Source: Sinorhizobium sp.
Lineage (GTDB): Bacteria > Pseudomonadota > Alphaproteobacteria > Rhizobiales > Rhizobiaceae
Reading direction: 5' to 3'
Assembly (NCBI GenBank): GCA_031178305.1
Contig: JAPSJG010000096.1
Span: 1-10,448 of the forward strand
DNA length: 10,448 nt
Shown here: positions 1 through 7,584 of the stretch, in pieces
How positions within the stretch are numbered: position 1 is the stretch's first letter
How the letters are laid out: each line of letters begins with the position of its first letter
Notes under the pieces: generated by a model
The model's database searches: none
The model's input: only the letters and a program-made list of their open reading frames with translations
Told to the model about the DNA's origin: nothing
Program-made: the position numbers and the translations under genes

Positions 1-381
1 CACCTGCCCCACGCCTTGCCAGTTAGAGGCGATTCGCTGCTACTAAAAGCAAAAATGGGAACCGCTGAGCTTCGCGTTGAAACGCGCGATCCAATTTCCG
101 CGGAACGTGCCCTAAGTTCAGTCATCCCATCCGAATGGCGCACGACAAGAGCGAAGGGGTATGCTGGAGTTGAGATCGCAATCGGGTTGCTTGATCCAAC
201 TCGACCCTTCAGCACGATCGAAGACCAGGTGCGCCGCTTCCTGGGAGCACTAAAGCGACTCCATGATTTCTACCATCAACGACATGTCTCTGAGATCATT
301 GAAGCCAACAGGGGTATACGCCCAGCACGCGGCAAATCACTTTCCGCATTTGAGGCCTCGCCATCGCGTGTGGCGGAGTAA
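1..381 (+). CDS. Small protein of unknown function, probably cut at its 5' end by the window edge
   Basis: The frame is open from base 1 to a TAA at 379-381 (126 codons). I do not recognise the family. No convincing start is visible: a TTG at 16 and an ATG at 55 (108 residues) both lack a Shine-Dalgarno sequence, so the true start may lie outside the window. The predicted product is soluble, without membrane segment, signal peptide or cysteine cluster. Its first half looks like alternating strands (TAELRVETRD, GVEIAIGLLD) and its second half like a basic amphipathic helix (QVRRFLGALKRLHDFYHQRH), followed by a basic, probably disordered tail. It runs convergently to mcrC with a 122-base gap, so it is not part of the minus-strand operons. 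It could be a small partner or regulator of a neighbour outside the window, but nothing shown supports a specific role. That the frame is coding is likely but not certain. Confidence 0.5.
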   Translation, partial: HLPHALPVRGDSLLLKAKMGTAELRVETRDPISAERALSSVIPSEWRTTRAKGYAGVEIAIGLLDPTRPFSTIEDQVRRFLGALKRLHDFYHQRHVSEIIEANRGIRPARGKSLSAFEASPSRVAE

Positions 382-397
382 CGATGCCTTCGCAATG

Positions 398-429
398 GCC
401 GGAGTGTGAGATCGCGAACGATCACCGGC
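398..429 (+). other. Weak hairpin just after the left-edge gene
   Basis: Seventeen bases after the TAA at 379-381 there is a perfect 5-bp inverted repeat, GATCG (410-414) and CGATC (419-423), around a CGAA loop. GCCG (398-401) and CGGC (426-429) can pair outside it if bases between are bulged. No T-run follows, so it is at best a weak terminator for the plus-strand gene; chance occurrence in GC-rich DNA is a real alternative. Confidence 0.2.
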
Positions 430-470
430 AGTCATGACGGGGCGAATTGCATCCGAGTCTTATAGGCTAC

Positions 471-494
471 CGAGCTGTCCAGCCAGGACGCTCG
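471..494 (-). terminator. Hairpin terminator candidate after mcrC, between convergent genes
   Basis: Bases 471-480 and 486-494 form a 9-bp stem: five pairs (471-475 with 490-494), one bulged T at 476, then four pairs (477-480 with 486-489), closing a 5-base loop. It begins 9 bases after the mcrC stop codon, the right place for a terminator of the mcrBC transcript. It could also stop the plus-strand transcript, which ends 90 bases away. No T-run follows on either strand, so it departs from the textbook intrinsic terminator. The stem is seen directly; termination is inferred. Confidence 0.45.
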
Positions 495-503
495 CGGCAG
501 CAC

Positions 504-1796
504 TCAATCTGTCAGTTCGGAGCAGGCGATTGCCCGCAATCGCTCCCTGAGCATTTCGCTTCGACTAATGTCAATTGTTGCCGTTTCTAGCCTGCGGACG
601 CTTCCCGCGACCCAGTGTGCTGTGTAAACACCATCGTCGCGGTTCATCGCGGCGTGATGTGGGTAGAGGAGCGTCAGCCGATCACATTTGTAAAGCTGAC
701 CATAGGCCATCATCTGATAGACGTCCCCCTGCGACACACCCTGCTTCGGATCATCCACACGAGCCGCGATTCGTTTCCACTTTGTATCGATGATCTGAAC
801 GACCTCCTCGCCGCGCCTTAACAAGATGTCCGGCCGCGTCTGGAACAGACCGCGACGATTATCGGTCTCGAGGCAGTAGAGCCGCCCACCTTGGCTAACG
901 ACGCGGAGACTTGTGTCCGCCAGCGCACGCTTCAGCATCCGGGCGACATATTCCTCAAACAGGGTGTTCATTTCGAACAGCAGGGAGAACCCGCTGTTGG
1001 CGCCGGCAGAGGTCGTCTGAAACCGCTCGCCGAGCAGCAGGCGGGCAAGATTGAGCAATTCACGCCAGCGGCTGTTGGTGCGATCGAGCACGACCTCATC
1101 CCAGCGCAGTGCCGAGATTGGCACAGCGGCTATGTCAGCATACGCGAAGTCCAACTCGTGCAACCGACGTTGGTTGTCGGCGGTTCGTGCGATGCGGGCG
1201 AGCCGGGCAACAGCCGCCTTCATGATTCGATTGAGAGCGATGTCCGCGGTGAGTGCGTCGTAGCGGCAGGCCAGCCGCGATGGTTCGGCGGCAAGCGTGG
1301 TGAATTGCCGCGTTACGTCAAGCCGTCCGCGCAACACGGGCAGATCGTCAGCATGCTCGACGTAGCGGCGCGGCATACCCCGACGGACGGCATCGACCAA
1401 CTTCTCCGAAAACAATCGAATTAGGATCTCGAGCAGTGTCTCGCGCTGCCAGTCCAGTGCCGTCATCTGACCCGCATCGATCTTCAGATCCAGCGCAACG
1501 GCGAGCATGTGGACGAGGCGGTGTCGAATGCGGCCGGTCATCTCCGCGCCATCCTCGCCCGGGAAGTCGATCTTGGGCAGTATTTCCAGTGCACACCCTT
1601 CGGCGGCAATGACACCGACAACCCCTCTCGCCCGAAGGCGATTACGTCCGTGTTCCAAGACGCCGCCCCCGTCCCTGCCAGCCAGCGGCGACGCTGTTGC
1701 AACTGTAGCAATGCAATCGGCAGCATGGGCCGGAATTTCATCCGAAGCCGCGCCGTATCGTATTGTTTCCCACTCAAGAATCGTCCGACGGATCAT
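504..1796 (-). CDS. mcrC: McrC, nuclease subunit of a McrBC modification-dependent restriction system
   Basis: McrC is the DNA-cutting subunit of type IV restriction; it docks on McrB rings, stimulates their NTPase activity and cleaves DNA carrying modified bases. The 430-residue product has the family layout. Its N-terminal half holds the McrC signature GVVGVIAAEGCALEILPKIDF-like stretch (about 58-78) and a LRGRLD motif (155-160). The C-terminal half is a PD-(D/E)XK nuclease: FEMNTLFEEYVARML (about 274-288), TRPDILL with D323, IIDTKWK with D337 and K339, then QGDVYQMMAY (356-365) as the QxxxY element. The D-to-DxK spacing of 14 is close to that of E. coli McrC. All catalytic residues are present, so it should be active. 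It is longer than E. coli McrC (348 residues) but usual for bacterial homologues. The ATG overlaps the mcrB stop as ATGA and lacks a clear Shine-Dalgarno sequence, so translation is probably coupled to mcrB. The gene ends with TGA at 504-506. Confidence 0.93.
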   Translation of the reverse strand: MIRRTILEWETIRYGAASDEIPAHAADCIATVATASPLAGRDGGGVLEHGRNRLRARGVVGVIAAEGCALEILPKIDFPGEDGAEMTGRIRHRLVHMLAVALDLKIDAGQMTALDWQRETLLEILIRLFSEKLVDAVRRGMPRRYVEHADDLPVLRGRLDVTRQFTTLAAEPSRLACRYDALTADIALNRIMKAAVARLARIARTADNQRRLHELDFAYADIAAVPISALRWDEVVLDRTNSRWRELLNLARLLLGERFQTTSAGANSGFSLLFEMNTLFEEYVARMLKRALADTSLRVVSQGGRLYCLETDNRRGLFQTRPDILLRRGEEVVQIIDTKWKRIAARVDDPKQGVSQGDVYQMMAYGQLYKCDRLTLLYPHHAAMNRDDGVYTAHWVAGSVRRLETATIDISRSEMLRERLRAIACSELTD

Positions 1797-4288
1797 TCGG
1801 CTAAGAAGTCGTCATATGAGAACTTGTCGCGAACGCTCCAACGATAGCGAGGCGCGGCATCGTCATCGCTCGTCATGCTCTTGGGCGGTTTTAGCCGACG
1901 TCGATCGACGAAGTTACCTTCACAATCGCCCTCGCTGTCGTGACCATCGCCGAGGACCGCCGCGACCTTCGCCCAATCCTCATAGAAGTACTCGGCCAGC
2001 AATGGGATGACCTTGTGCTGCATCACCTCATCGACATCGGTAAGGGACTTACAGTTTATGAAATAGGCATGGCCGATCTGATGCTCGCGATCAAACAGAT
2101 ACTCGATTCGCTCATTTATGGTGGCGAGTAGCGTGGCTAGGTCAATGCCGTCAACGGTTTGAAGCAACGAGGGCCGCGGCATCAGCTCGCGAAACTCAAA
2201 GCGACGTCGGAGCGCGGTGTCGAGCAGCGCGATCGAGCGGTCCGCGGTGTTCATCGTCCCAATGATGTGGAGATTTGCGGGCACGCCAAACATGTCGCCC
2301 GAGTAAGGCAGCCGAACCTTCAAAGCATTGGTCTGGCCAATGCGCTTATCCGGCTCGAGCAAGGTGATCAACTCTCCAAATACCTTCGAAATATTGGCCC
2401 GATTAATCTCGTCGATGATCAGCACGAACGACTCTGGGGCACCCGTTCCAGTGTCTTGCTGGCTGGCGATATAGCGCTCGAGCGCCGGTACTTTCAGGTC
2501 GGCGTCGGTCAGCTGATAGATCGACTTCATTGTGAAGTTGCGCGCATAGATTTCACTCACGGGCACGCCGGCGCGGTCGACCCACAACCATCGAACTGCA
2601 CGACGGTGTCCGTAGGTTCCGCTGTCGCGCGGCACGAACTGATAATCTCCTGCAATCTCGCCTATCGCTCGGAACAGGCCATTGCCCTTCGACACGATCA
2701 CGATGTCGCCAGTTTTAACCCAGTTGCGGAAGATGAAGGGCATCTGGACGCGCCCGCTCATCGCATTGGGGTCGCTCTGCGCCAACACTCCTTGAACTCG
2801 AACCGCTTCTATGATCGCTTCACGATGAGCGAAGCGTTGGTCGCTCCAGTCGATTTCCTCGAAGCCGAGCAGCGTATAGCCACCTGCAATAGCCTCTTCG
2901 AACAAGTGAGCGTCATCTGGATTTGCTGCCTCTCCGATCGACATCTTGAAGACCTTGCGGCCTGCAATTGAGAAGCTCGCGTCACCAGGTCCCGTGCTTG
3001 TCTCGGCACGCCTCGCAATCCGACGGAATACTCCTTGCTCGGGTCTCAGCTCGAAACCAGCGGAGCCATCATCGCTTGATTGGGTTGGCCGCAGCGCCTC
3101 GACGAAATCCTCGTACGAAGTGGACTGGTGAAACGTGACAAACTCGATGCGACCGGCATCCAACAGGCGACGATAGGCAGCCATGAGCTCGTCCCGATCT
3201 TCGGGCACTGGCTCCCCGCACAATCGGATGGCTTCTGCTGCTGTCGCGTAGGTCTTGCCCGTGCCGGGGGGCCCATAAAGGATGAGATTCGTTGGTTTTA
3301 CCACCTGCAGTTCCATCTCATTGTGCGCCTCTGCTTGTACGTCGCGACCTACGCTCATGGATTGGGCAACCTCACCCTTGGCTGGAAGGCCAGTTTCATT
3401 TGCGATCGCCGGGTCAAGCTCATAGCGCACGAGTTTCTGCTTGCCGTAGCTAAGATAGTTCACGCTCCCGCCGCTAACGGACTGCACCCTCGCGGGCCGC
3501 CCGTCGATTAACATGGCTCGCGCTACCTCCGCGATTGTTGCGACCTCGATCGCCTCGTCCGCCCTATTGCTCGCGCCCCCTGGCTTGATCCGGTAAGCTG
3601 ATTGCCCAGTTTGGCGGTTCTGATTGACGACCGGTTTAAAGGCCGCTCCAGCTGAATCGAAGAGTACAAAGGGAGCTGGGTTACCGGCATCGATTTCGAT
3701 ATCGGCCGCTTCGTTCAGCCGATATCGGAAGATGGTCGCCGAACTTTGGGGGGCTCCGATCCGTTCGGGCGCTTCGACTGCGGCCATATCTAGAAAGATG
3801 GAGTTAGTGAGCGCTTGGCAAATATTTGGCCATGCTTGATGAAGGCCAAGCGCGTCGTTGACCTCGCGGACCAACACGTCTACCGATGCCGCATCGCGCT
3901 CACGCGCAGGCTCAATGTAGTGTTCAAGGACGTGCTGTCGGATCCGATCGGCATCACGTTGGCCGCGGGGCTCACCGCTAAGGAAATGGCCATATTGGCC
4001 GAGCCAAGATCGCCAACTCGACAGTCGATTATACGGATTTTCCGATTGCGGCATCAGAATACGATAGCTGGTGTCGCCTTGTAGGGAATCCTCACGCAGA
4101 TCCTTCAATTTTTGGCGCAGTTGTTCAAAGCGATCCGCCTTCCAGGCGCTGTCGAGATCCGCGTGAGGCGAACCGAGCGCTGCTAAATTGTTTTCGATTG
4201 TTCGGACTGCATAGGCCCGCGTGTTGCGTGCCGCCTCGGCTCTCGCGCCCCCAGCCTCGAGCCAAGCCTTGAATGCCTCTTCCTTCAC
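1793..4288 (-). CDS. mcrB: McrB-like AAA+ NTPase with an EVE/PUA-like insertion in its core
   Basis: McrB is the DNA-recognising motor of McrBC restriction; in E. coli it hydrolyses GTP, forms hexameric rings and recruits McrC. The 831-residue product has Walker A GPPGTGKT (339-346), the family motif FVTFHQSTSYEDFVEAL (383-399), Walker B with the McrB signature LIIDEINRANISK (623-635), sensor GTMNTADRS (677-685) and arginine finger ALRRRFEF (692-699). About 275 residues separate the Walker motifs, against roughly 80 in E. coli McrB. The extra segment (about 440-605) has strings such as GGYTLLGFEEIDWSD, GDIVIVSKGNGLFRAIGEI and RRAVRWLWVD, which resemble an EVE/PUA-like modified-base reader. 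Residues 1-330 form a long N-terminal part I cannot assign; it is unlike the short E. coli McrB DNA-binding domain and presumably sets target choice. The GTG start is supported by GAGAGGG four bases upstream. mcrC overlaps the end by four bases. Confidence 0.9.
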   Translation of the reverse strand: MKEEAFKAWLEAGGARAEAARNTRAYAVRTIENNLAALGSPHADLDSAWKADRFEQLRQKLKDLREDSLQGDTSYRILMPQSENPYNRLSSWRSWLGQYGHFLSGEPRGQRDADRIRQHVLEHYIEPARERDAASVDVLVREVNDALGLHQAWPNICQALTNSIFLDMAAVEAPERIGAPQSSATIFRYRLNEAADIEIDAGNPAPFVLFDSAGAAFKPVVNQNRQTGQSAYRIKPGGASNRADEAIEVATIAEVARAMLIDGRPARVQSVSGGSVNYLSYGKQKLVRYELDPAIANETGLPAKGEVAQSMSVGRDVQAEAHNEMELQVVKPTNLILYGPPGTGKTYATAAEAIRLCGEPVPEDRDELMAAYRRLLDAGRIEFVTFHQSTSYEDFVEALRPTQSSDDGSAGFELRPEQGVFRRIARRAETSTGPGDASFSIAGRKVFKMSIGEAANPDDAHLFEEAIAGGYTLLGFEEIDWSDQRFAHREAIIEAVRVQGVLAQSDPNAMSGRVQMPFIFRNWVKTGDIVIVSKGNGLFRAIGEIAGDYQFVPRDSGTYGHRRAVRWLWVDRAGVPVSEIYARNFTMKSIYQLTDADLKVPALERYIASQQDTGTGAPESFVLIIDEINRANISKVFGELITLLEPDKRIGQTNALKVRLPYSGDMFGVPANLHIIGTMNTADRSIALLDTALRRRFEFRELMPRPSLLQTVDGIDLATLLATINERIEYLFDREHQIGHAYFINCKSLTDVDEVMQHKVIPLLAEYFYEDWAKVAAVLGDGHDSEGDCEGNFVDRRRLKPPKSMTSDDDAAPRYRWSVRDKFSYDDFLAE

Positions 4289-4299
4289 TTAACCCTCTC
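4289..4299 (-). promoter_or_regulatory. Shine-Dalgarno sequence fixing the GTG start of mcrB
   Basis: On the minus strand GAGAGGG (4293-4299) is followed by TTAA and then GTG at 4288-4286. The purine tract is strong and well placed, and it favours this GTG over any downstream ATG as the start of the full-length protein. Confidence 0.65.
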
Positions 4300-4317
4300 G
4301 TTCGCCCTACCGCTTCT

Positions 4318-4350
4318 GCTCTTCGTGCTCTCCTATCACAACCGAAGAGC
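4318..4350. promoter_or_regulatory. Perfect 8-bp inverted repeat in the mcrB leader, possible operator or mRNA hairpin
   Basis: GCTCTTCG (4318-4325) and CGAAGAGC (4343-4350) form an exact dyad with a 17-base spacer, about 30 bases upstream of the mcrB start. The arms could bind a dimeric repressor or fold in the leader RNA. I could not place a convincing -35/-10 pair; the best -10-like string is AATAAT on the minus strand (4373-4378), without a matching -35. The repeat is seen directly; its regulatory role is a guess. Confidence 0.35.
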
Positions 4351-4355
4351 GAGCA

Positions 4356-4369
4356 TGAAGATACCTTCA
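4356..4369. promoter_or_regulatory. Second short dyad in the mcrB leader
   Basis: TGAAG (4356-4360), a 4-base spacer ATAC, and CTTCA (4365-4369) form a perfect inverted repeat six bases from the larger dyad. It lies next to the AT-rich AATAAT patch, where a promoter could sit. A 5-bp dyad is common by chance, so confidence is low. Confidence 0.22.
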
Positions 4370-4396
4370 GATATTATTCCTGTGCCGACGGTAGCC

Positions 4397-4421
4397 GGCC
4401 CCTGAGCCCCCAAGGGGGACC
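4397..4421 (-). terminator. GC-rich hairpin directly after the AddA-like gene
   Basis: Immediately after the stop of the helicase gene the DNA holds CCCCC (4407-4411) and GGGGG (4414-4418), which can form a tight 4-bp stem with loop CAAG. A competing fold pairs 4399-4403 with 4413-4417, with 4397-4398 and 4420-4421 as extra pairs. No T-run follows. It may reduce read-through from the addB/addA-like operon into mcrBC, but full termination cannot be claimed. Confidence 0.3.
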
Positions 4422-4422
4422 A

Positions 4423-7400
4423 TCACCGAACCGCACGCTCTACCCGCAGTAGGACGCCAACGACCGGCATATGAACCCACAGCTCATCGCAGGGGCGACC
4501 GGACACAGAGGCTACGGCATCGCCGTAAAGAGCAAGTTGAGGGGCGTGGCGCAGTGCGTAGCCCTCCCACAGATCGACGCGTCCCGGGAAGCTCTTATGG
4601 TCGACGATTGCCGAACCACAATCGTGTTCGACGAGCAGATCGATCCTGCCTTGTACAAGCTGATCGCCGCGCCGCGCTGTCACTGGCGCCTCAGGCAACA
4701 AATTACCCTCCGGCCAACGGCTTTTGAGCCAGCCAGAAAGCCTGCCGCACGCCGTCAGCGCATCCGCCGCGGCGAACCCCTTCACTCCCCAACGCGCGAG
4801 TGTCGCGTCGGCGTCCGCAAGCCGCTGTTCCATGTCCCGGCTGACATCATCATAGGCGACGATGGCATGCAAGGCTTCGCCGAGCGCCGCCATGTCGGCG
4901 ACTCCATCGATCGGCAAGCGCCCGCCGAGGTTGACGCGCTCCATGACCCGCCAGTCGCCGCCTTCGGCCTGGCTGGGCCGCAAGTTCAGCGGTGGCCATT
5001 CCACTGGAACGCTGCACGGGCGGATGAAAGGTGGCTGCGGGCAGCGCTCCTCGGCTGCTTCATTCGCTGCAAGCGGCCGGACATCAGCGATAAAGGTTCG
5101 GTCACCCACGGTCAGCAGATTGTCGTCCGCCGGCGGTGGAACCACATGTGACGCACCGTCAGGATCATCCAGCAATTTCAGCCAGTTCAATGTCCCTTTG
5201 GCGGGCGGCGCGAACACCACATAATCGCGGGCGCGCGTCACCCCGACATACAGGAGCCGGATGTCTTCATGCACGGCGCGGCGCCAGGCGGCCTGACCAA
5301 GCTCCGACGTGAATGCCGCGACCTCAAGGGCGCTGTCTTTGCCAGACTGGCCAAATGGCCACGGCCAGAAGCGAATCCAACGCCTTTCGAGCGGCGCGCG
5401 CCAATCGAGCTCACCATCAACCTCCGCGACTGGCTCGAAAAGACGTGCCCGTGGTTCCCACGCCAGCCCCGTCAGGACGGTCATGGGCCATTCCAGGCCC
5501 TTTGCGCCGTGATAGGTCATCACCTGGATCGCGTCCGTGGCGAGGCGTGGGGGTCGCTTTGGATCGGCGCCCTCGAGGCTGAGGAGCAGGCCATGCAGCG
5601 TCGCCGGCGCCCCGGACGCAGCACATTCCTTTTCATAGGCGGAAGCAAAGCCGCGGATGCCTTCGAGGTCATCGGAGTGGGCCGCCCGATCGCCCCATTG
5701 CTCGATTTGACCCATCATTGCCGGCAAGGCGACCACCGAATCCACTAGTTCGGCAGGCGTTAGATTCAGCACGCGCTCGCGGAGCCGCTCAAGTTCGGCC
5801 GCAATAGGAACTCTTGCGCGCAGCGCCGCGACGGAATCCTCAGCTGCGGCTGCGTGCAGCCACTCGTCCGACGACGGATCGTTGCCGAAGAACCGGGCGA
5901 GTTCGGCGAGCGCCAAGCGGTCGGTCCCGTCGGCTACCCAGCGGCAAGCCGCTAGCACAAGCTCGACGTGGGGAGTGCGCGCCAGCCCGGAACGCTCCAC
6001 CGCCACCGGCAAGCCAGCTCGACCTAGTGCCCGGGCGAAACGGGCGACATCTGTATTCGTGCGGCAAAGGACAGCGATATCGCCCGAGCGAAGGGGTCGA
6101 TGCTCGCGTCGAGCTCCTTCCACCATCCACTGCGAGGTATCTGCCAGGCATTGGCGAATTCCTTCCGCCAGCGCTTGCGCTTGCTCATCGACTTTGCCTA
6201 GGAGCGGCCACCAAGCGATTGGTGGGCGATCGAACCCAAGGTCCGATCGGGCCGCGCCAGAGAATGCATGCTGAGCCGCAGGCAACCCCATGCGCTCGAA
6301 GGCCGGAGTAAACAGGGCGTTCGACAGCTCGATTACTCCGGGACGGCTGCGCCATGATTTCGAGAGCACGTCCTGCGGATTCGCATCAACGCCCGCACCG
6401 GTGAAAGCGGCTTGGGTGAGTTCGGTGTCGGCTCCGCGGAAGCCATAGATCGCCTGCTTGGGATCGCCGACCCAGGTGCTTTCTTCGGCGACCTCCGCCA
6501 AGGCCGTGAATACTGCGAGCTGCAGCGGGCTGGAATCCTGAAACTCATCCACGAACACGCGTCCAACGCGCTCGCGCAACCTGCCAACGCGAACGGGATC
6601 CTTCAAAACCTCAAGGGCCAGCGCCTCTTGATCCGTGAAGTCGAGAAGACCACGCTCTGCCTTCCAGGTCTGATAGGCGGTCAGAGCCTCAGCGGCGCAA
6701 CTGAACGTTTCGCGGATGAACACTTCCGTCTCGGCCCGCAAACGTGGGTGATCCCCGTAGCGCCCTGCCGCAGCGACTAGATCGGTCAATGCTTCTGCGT
6801 AGGCAGGCCCATCCTTGGTCCGCGCGCAATCGACTTTGGTCAGCCTTGCCCATGTCGACCAGTTGAGCGCCTCCCCGCGCGACACGCGGTCATGCGCGGC
6901 GCGAATGGTCGGCAGATGATCTGCCGCCTTCTTGCTCGGTTGTGCCGGTCGGGCAGCAACTGCGGCCGCGAGCGCCGTAGCAAGTGCTGCGTCCAGCGCG
7001 TCGCCCTTAGCAGCCGGTGAAGGCAGAAGCGCTTGGTAAGTTTCGATCGAGCGTTCCGCCGAGGCCAACAAGCCGTCAGCATTGAGACCGTTTGCCCTGG
7101 CCAGAGTGACGATCGCGCGCACCGTGCGCCGCCAGTCCGGCGGTTCACCACTATCTGGACGTCGTGGGTCATTATAGCCGAAGCGTTCGGCCAGCGCGTT
7201 CAGCACGCCGGCTCTCGCTGCAATGGCGGCATCCGCGGCCACACTGAAGACTAAGGCCTCGTTGCCGTCCCCGATGACGCTCGTTGACGGGGATCGTCCC
7301 AGATCGATCGCAAAATCATTGACGATCTGGCCGCACACGGCGTTGACGGTGCCAAAGCGTGCTCCGAGAAGGCGGGCCGCCGCTTCCGCATTCCCCCCTT

Positions 7401-7572
7401 CGAACAGCTTCGCACGGGCGCGCTCGACAAGTTCGTCAGCCGCCTTGATCGTGAAGGTCGTAGCCAGGATCTCTTCCGGTGCACGCGTGGTGACCTCGCG
7501 CGCAATGTCGGCAACGATTCGGGTGGTTTTGCCGGCGCCGGCCGCAGCCGTGATGGTGTTAAGTCGACGCAT
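4423..7572 (-). CDS. AddA-like UvrD-family helicase fused to a PD-(D/E)XK nuclease
   Basis: This 1049-residue protein is predicted to be an ATP-driven 3'-5' DNA helicase with a C-terminal nuclease, the AddA half of an AddAB-type complex that unwinds and degrades double-stranded ends. UvrD motifs appear in order: Walker A AAAGAGKTTR (9-18), Ia ATTFTIKAADELVER (37-51), Walker B VDEFQDSS (341-348), III VGDPKQAIYGFRGAD (368-382), IV SKSWRS (404-409), V VMTYHGAKGLEWP (684-696), VI LLYVGVTRAR (773-782). The nuclease follows: LGEALHAIV (897-905, H902), GRID (D978), AIVDHKS (D991, K993) and QLALY (1012-1016). Both activities look intact. It is shorter than housekeeping AddA (about 1150-1250 residues). 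I chose the ATG at 7572 because it forms TAATG with the stop of the upstream gene and has GGAG eight bases before; a GTG at 7626 would add 18 residues unlike the family's usual N-terminus. A RecB- or UvrD-type defence helicase outside true AddA is possible. Confidence 0.88.
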   Translation of the reverse strand: MRRLNTITAAAGAGKTTRIVADIAREVTTRAPEEILATTFTIKAADELVERARAKLFEGGNAEAAARLLGARFGTVNAVCGQIVNDFAIDLGRSPSTSVIGDGNEALVFSVAADAAIAARAGVLNALAERFGYNDPRRPDSGEPPDWRRTVRAIVTLARANGLNADGLLASAERSIETYQALLPSPAAKGDALDAALATALAAAVAARPAQPSKKAADHLPTIRAAHDRVSRGEALNWSTWARLTKVDCARTKDGPAYAEALTDLVAAAGRYGDHPRLRAETEVFIRETFSCAAEALTAYQTWKAERGLLDFTDQEALALEVLKDPVRVGRLRERVGRVFVDEFQDSSPLQLAVFTALAEVAEESTWVGDPKQAIYGFRGADTELTQAAFTGAGVDANPQDVLSKSWRSRPGVIELSNALFTPAFERMGLPAAQHAFSGAARSDLGFDRPPIAWWPLLGKVDEQAQALAEGIRQCLADTSQWMVEGARREHRPLRSGDIAVLCRTNTDVARFARALGRAGLPVAVERSGLARTPHVELVLAACRWVADGTDRLALAELARFFGNDPSSDEWLHAAAAEDSVAALRARVPIAAELERLRERVLNLTPAELVDSVVALPAMMGQIEQWGDRAAHSDDLEGIRGFASAYEKECAASGAPATLHGLLLSLEGADPKRPPRLATDAIQVMTYHGAKGLEWPMTVLTGLAWEPRARLFEPVAEVDGELDWRAPLERRWIRFWPWPFGQSGKDSALEVAAFTSELGQAAWRRAVHEDIRLLYVGVTRARDYVVFAPPAKGTLNWLKLLDDPDGASHVVPPPADDNLLTVGDRTFIADVRPLAANEAAEERCPQPPFIRPCSVPVEWPPLNLRPSQAEGGDWRVMERVNLGGRLPIDGVADMAALGEALHAIVAYDDVSRDMEQRLADADATLARWGVKGFAAADALTACGRLSGWLKSRWPEGNLLPEAPVTARRGDQLVQGRIDLLVEHDCGSAIVDHKSFPGRVDLWEGYALRHAPQLALYGDAVASVSGRPCDELWVHMPVVGVLLRVERAVR

Positions 7573-7584
7573 TAGATGGTCTCC
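7572..7584 (-). promoter_or_regulatory. Translational coupling site between the AddB-like and AddA-like genes
   Basis: On the minus strand GGAG (7581-7584), inside the last codons of the upstream gene, is followed eight bases later by TAATG, where the stop TAA (7574-7572) shares its last A with the ATG. This decides the start of the AddA-like protein and implies balanced synthesis of the two subunits. Confidence 0.65.

Noticed and set aside
891..1424. Plus-strand open frame of 177 codons opposite mcrC
   Set aside because: It is antisense to the conserved McrC coding sequence and has no family resemblance.
2159..2971. Plus-strand open frame of 270 codons opposite mcrB
   Set aside because: It lies wholly antisense to the conserved NTPase core with its Walker B and sensor motifs; the predicted protein has no recognisable motif.
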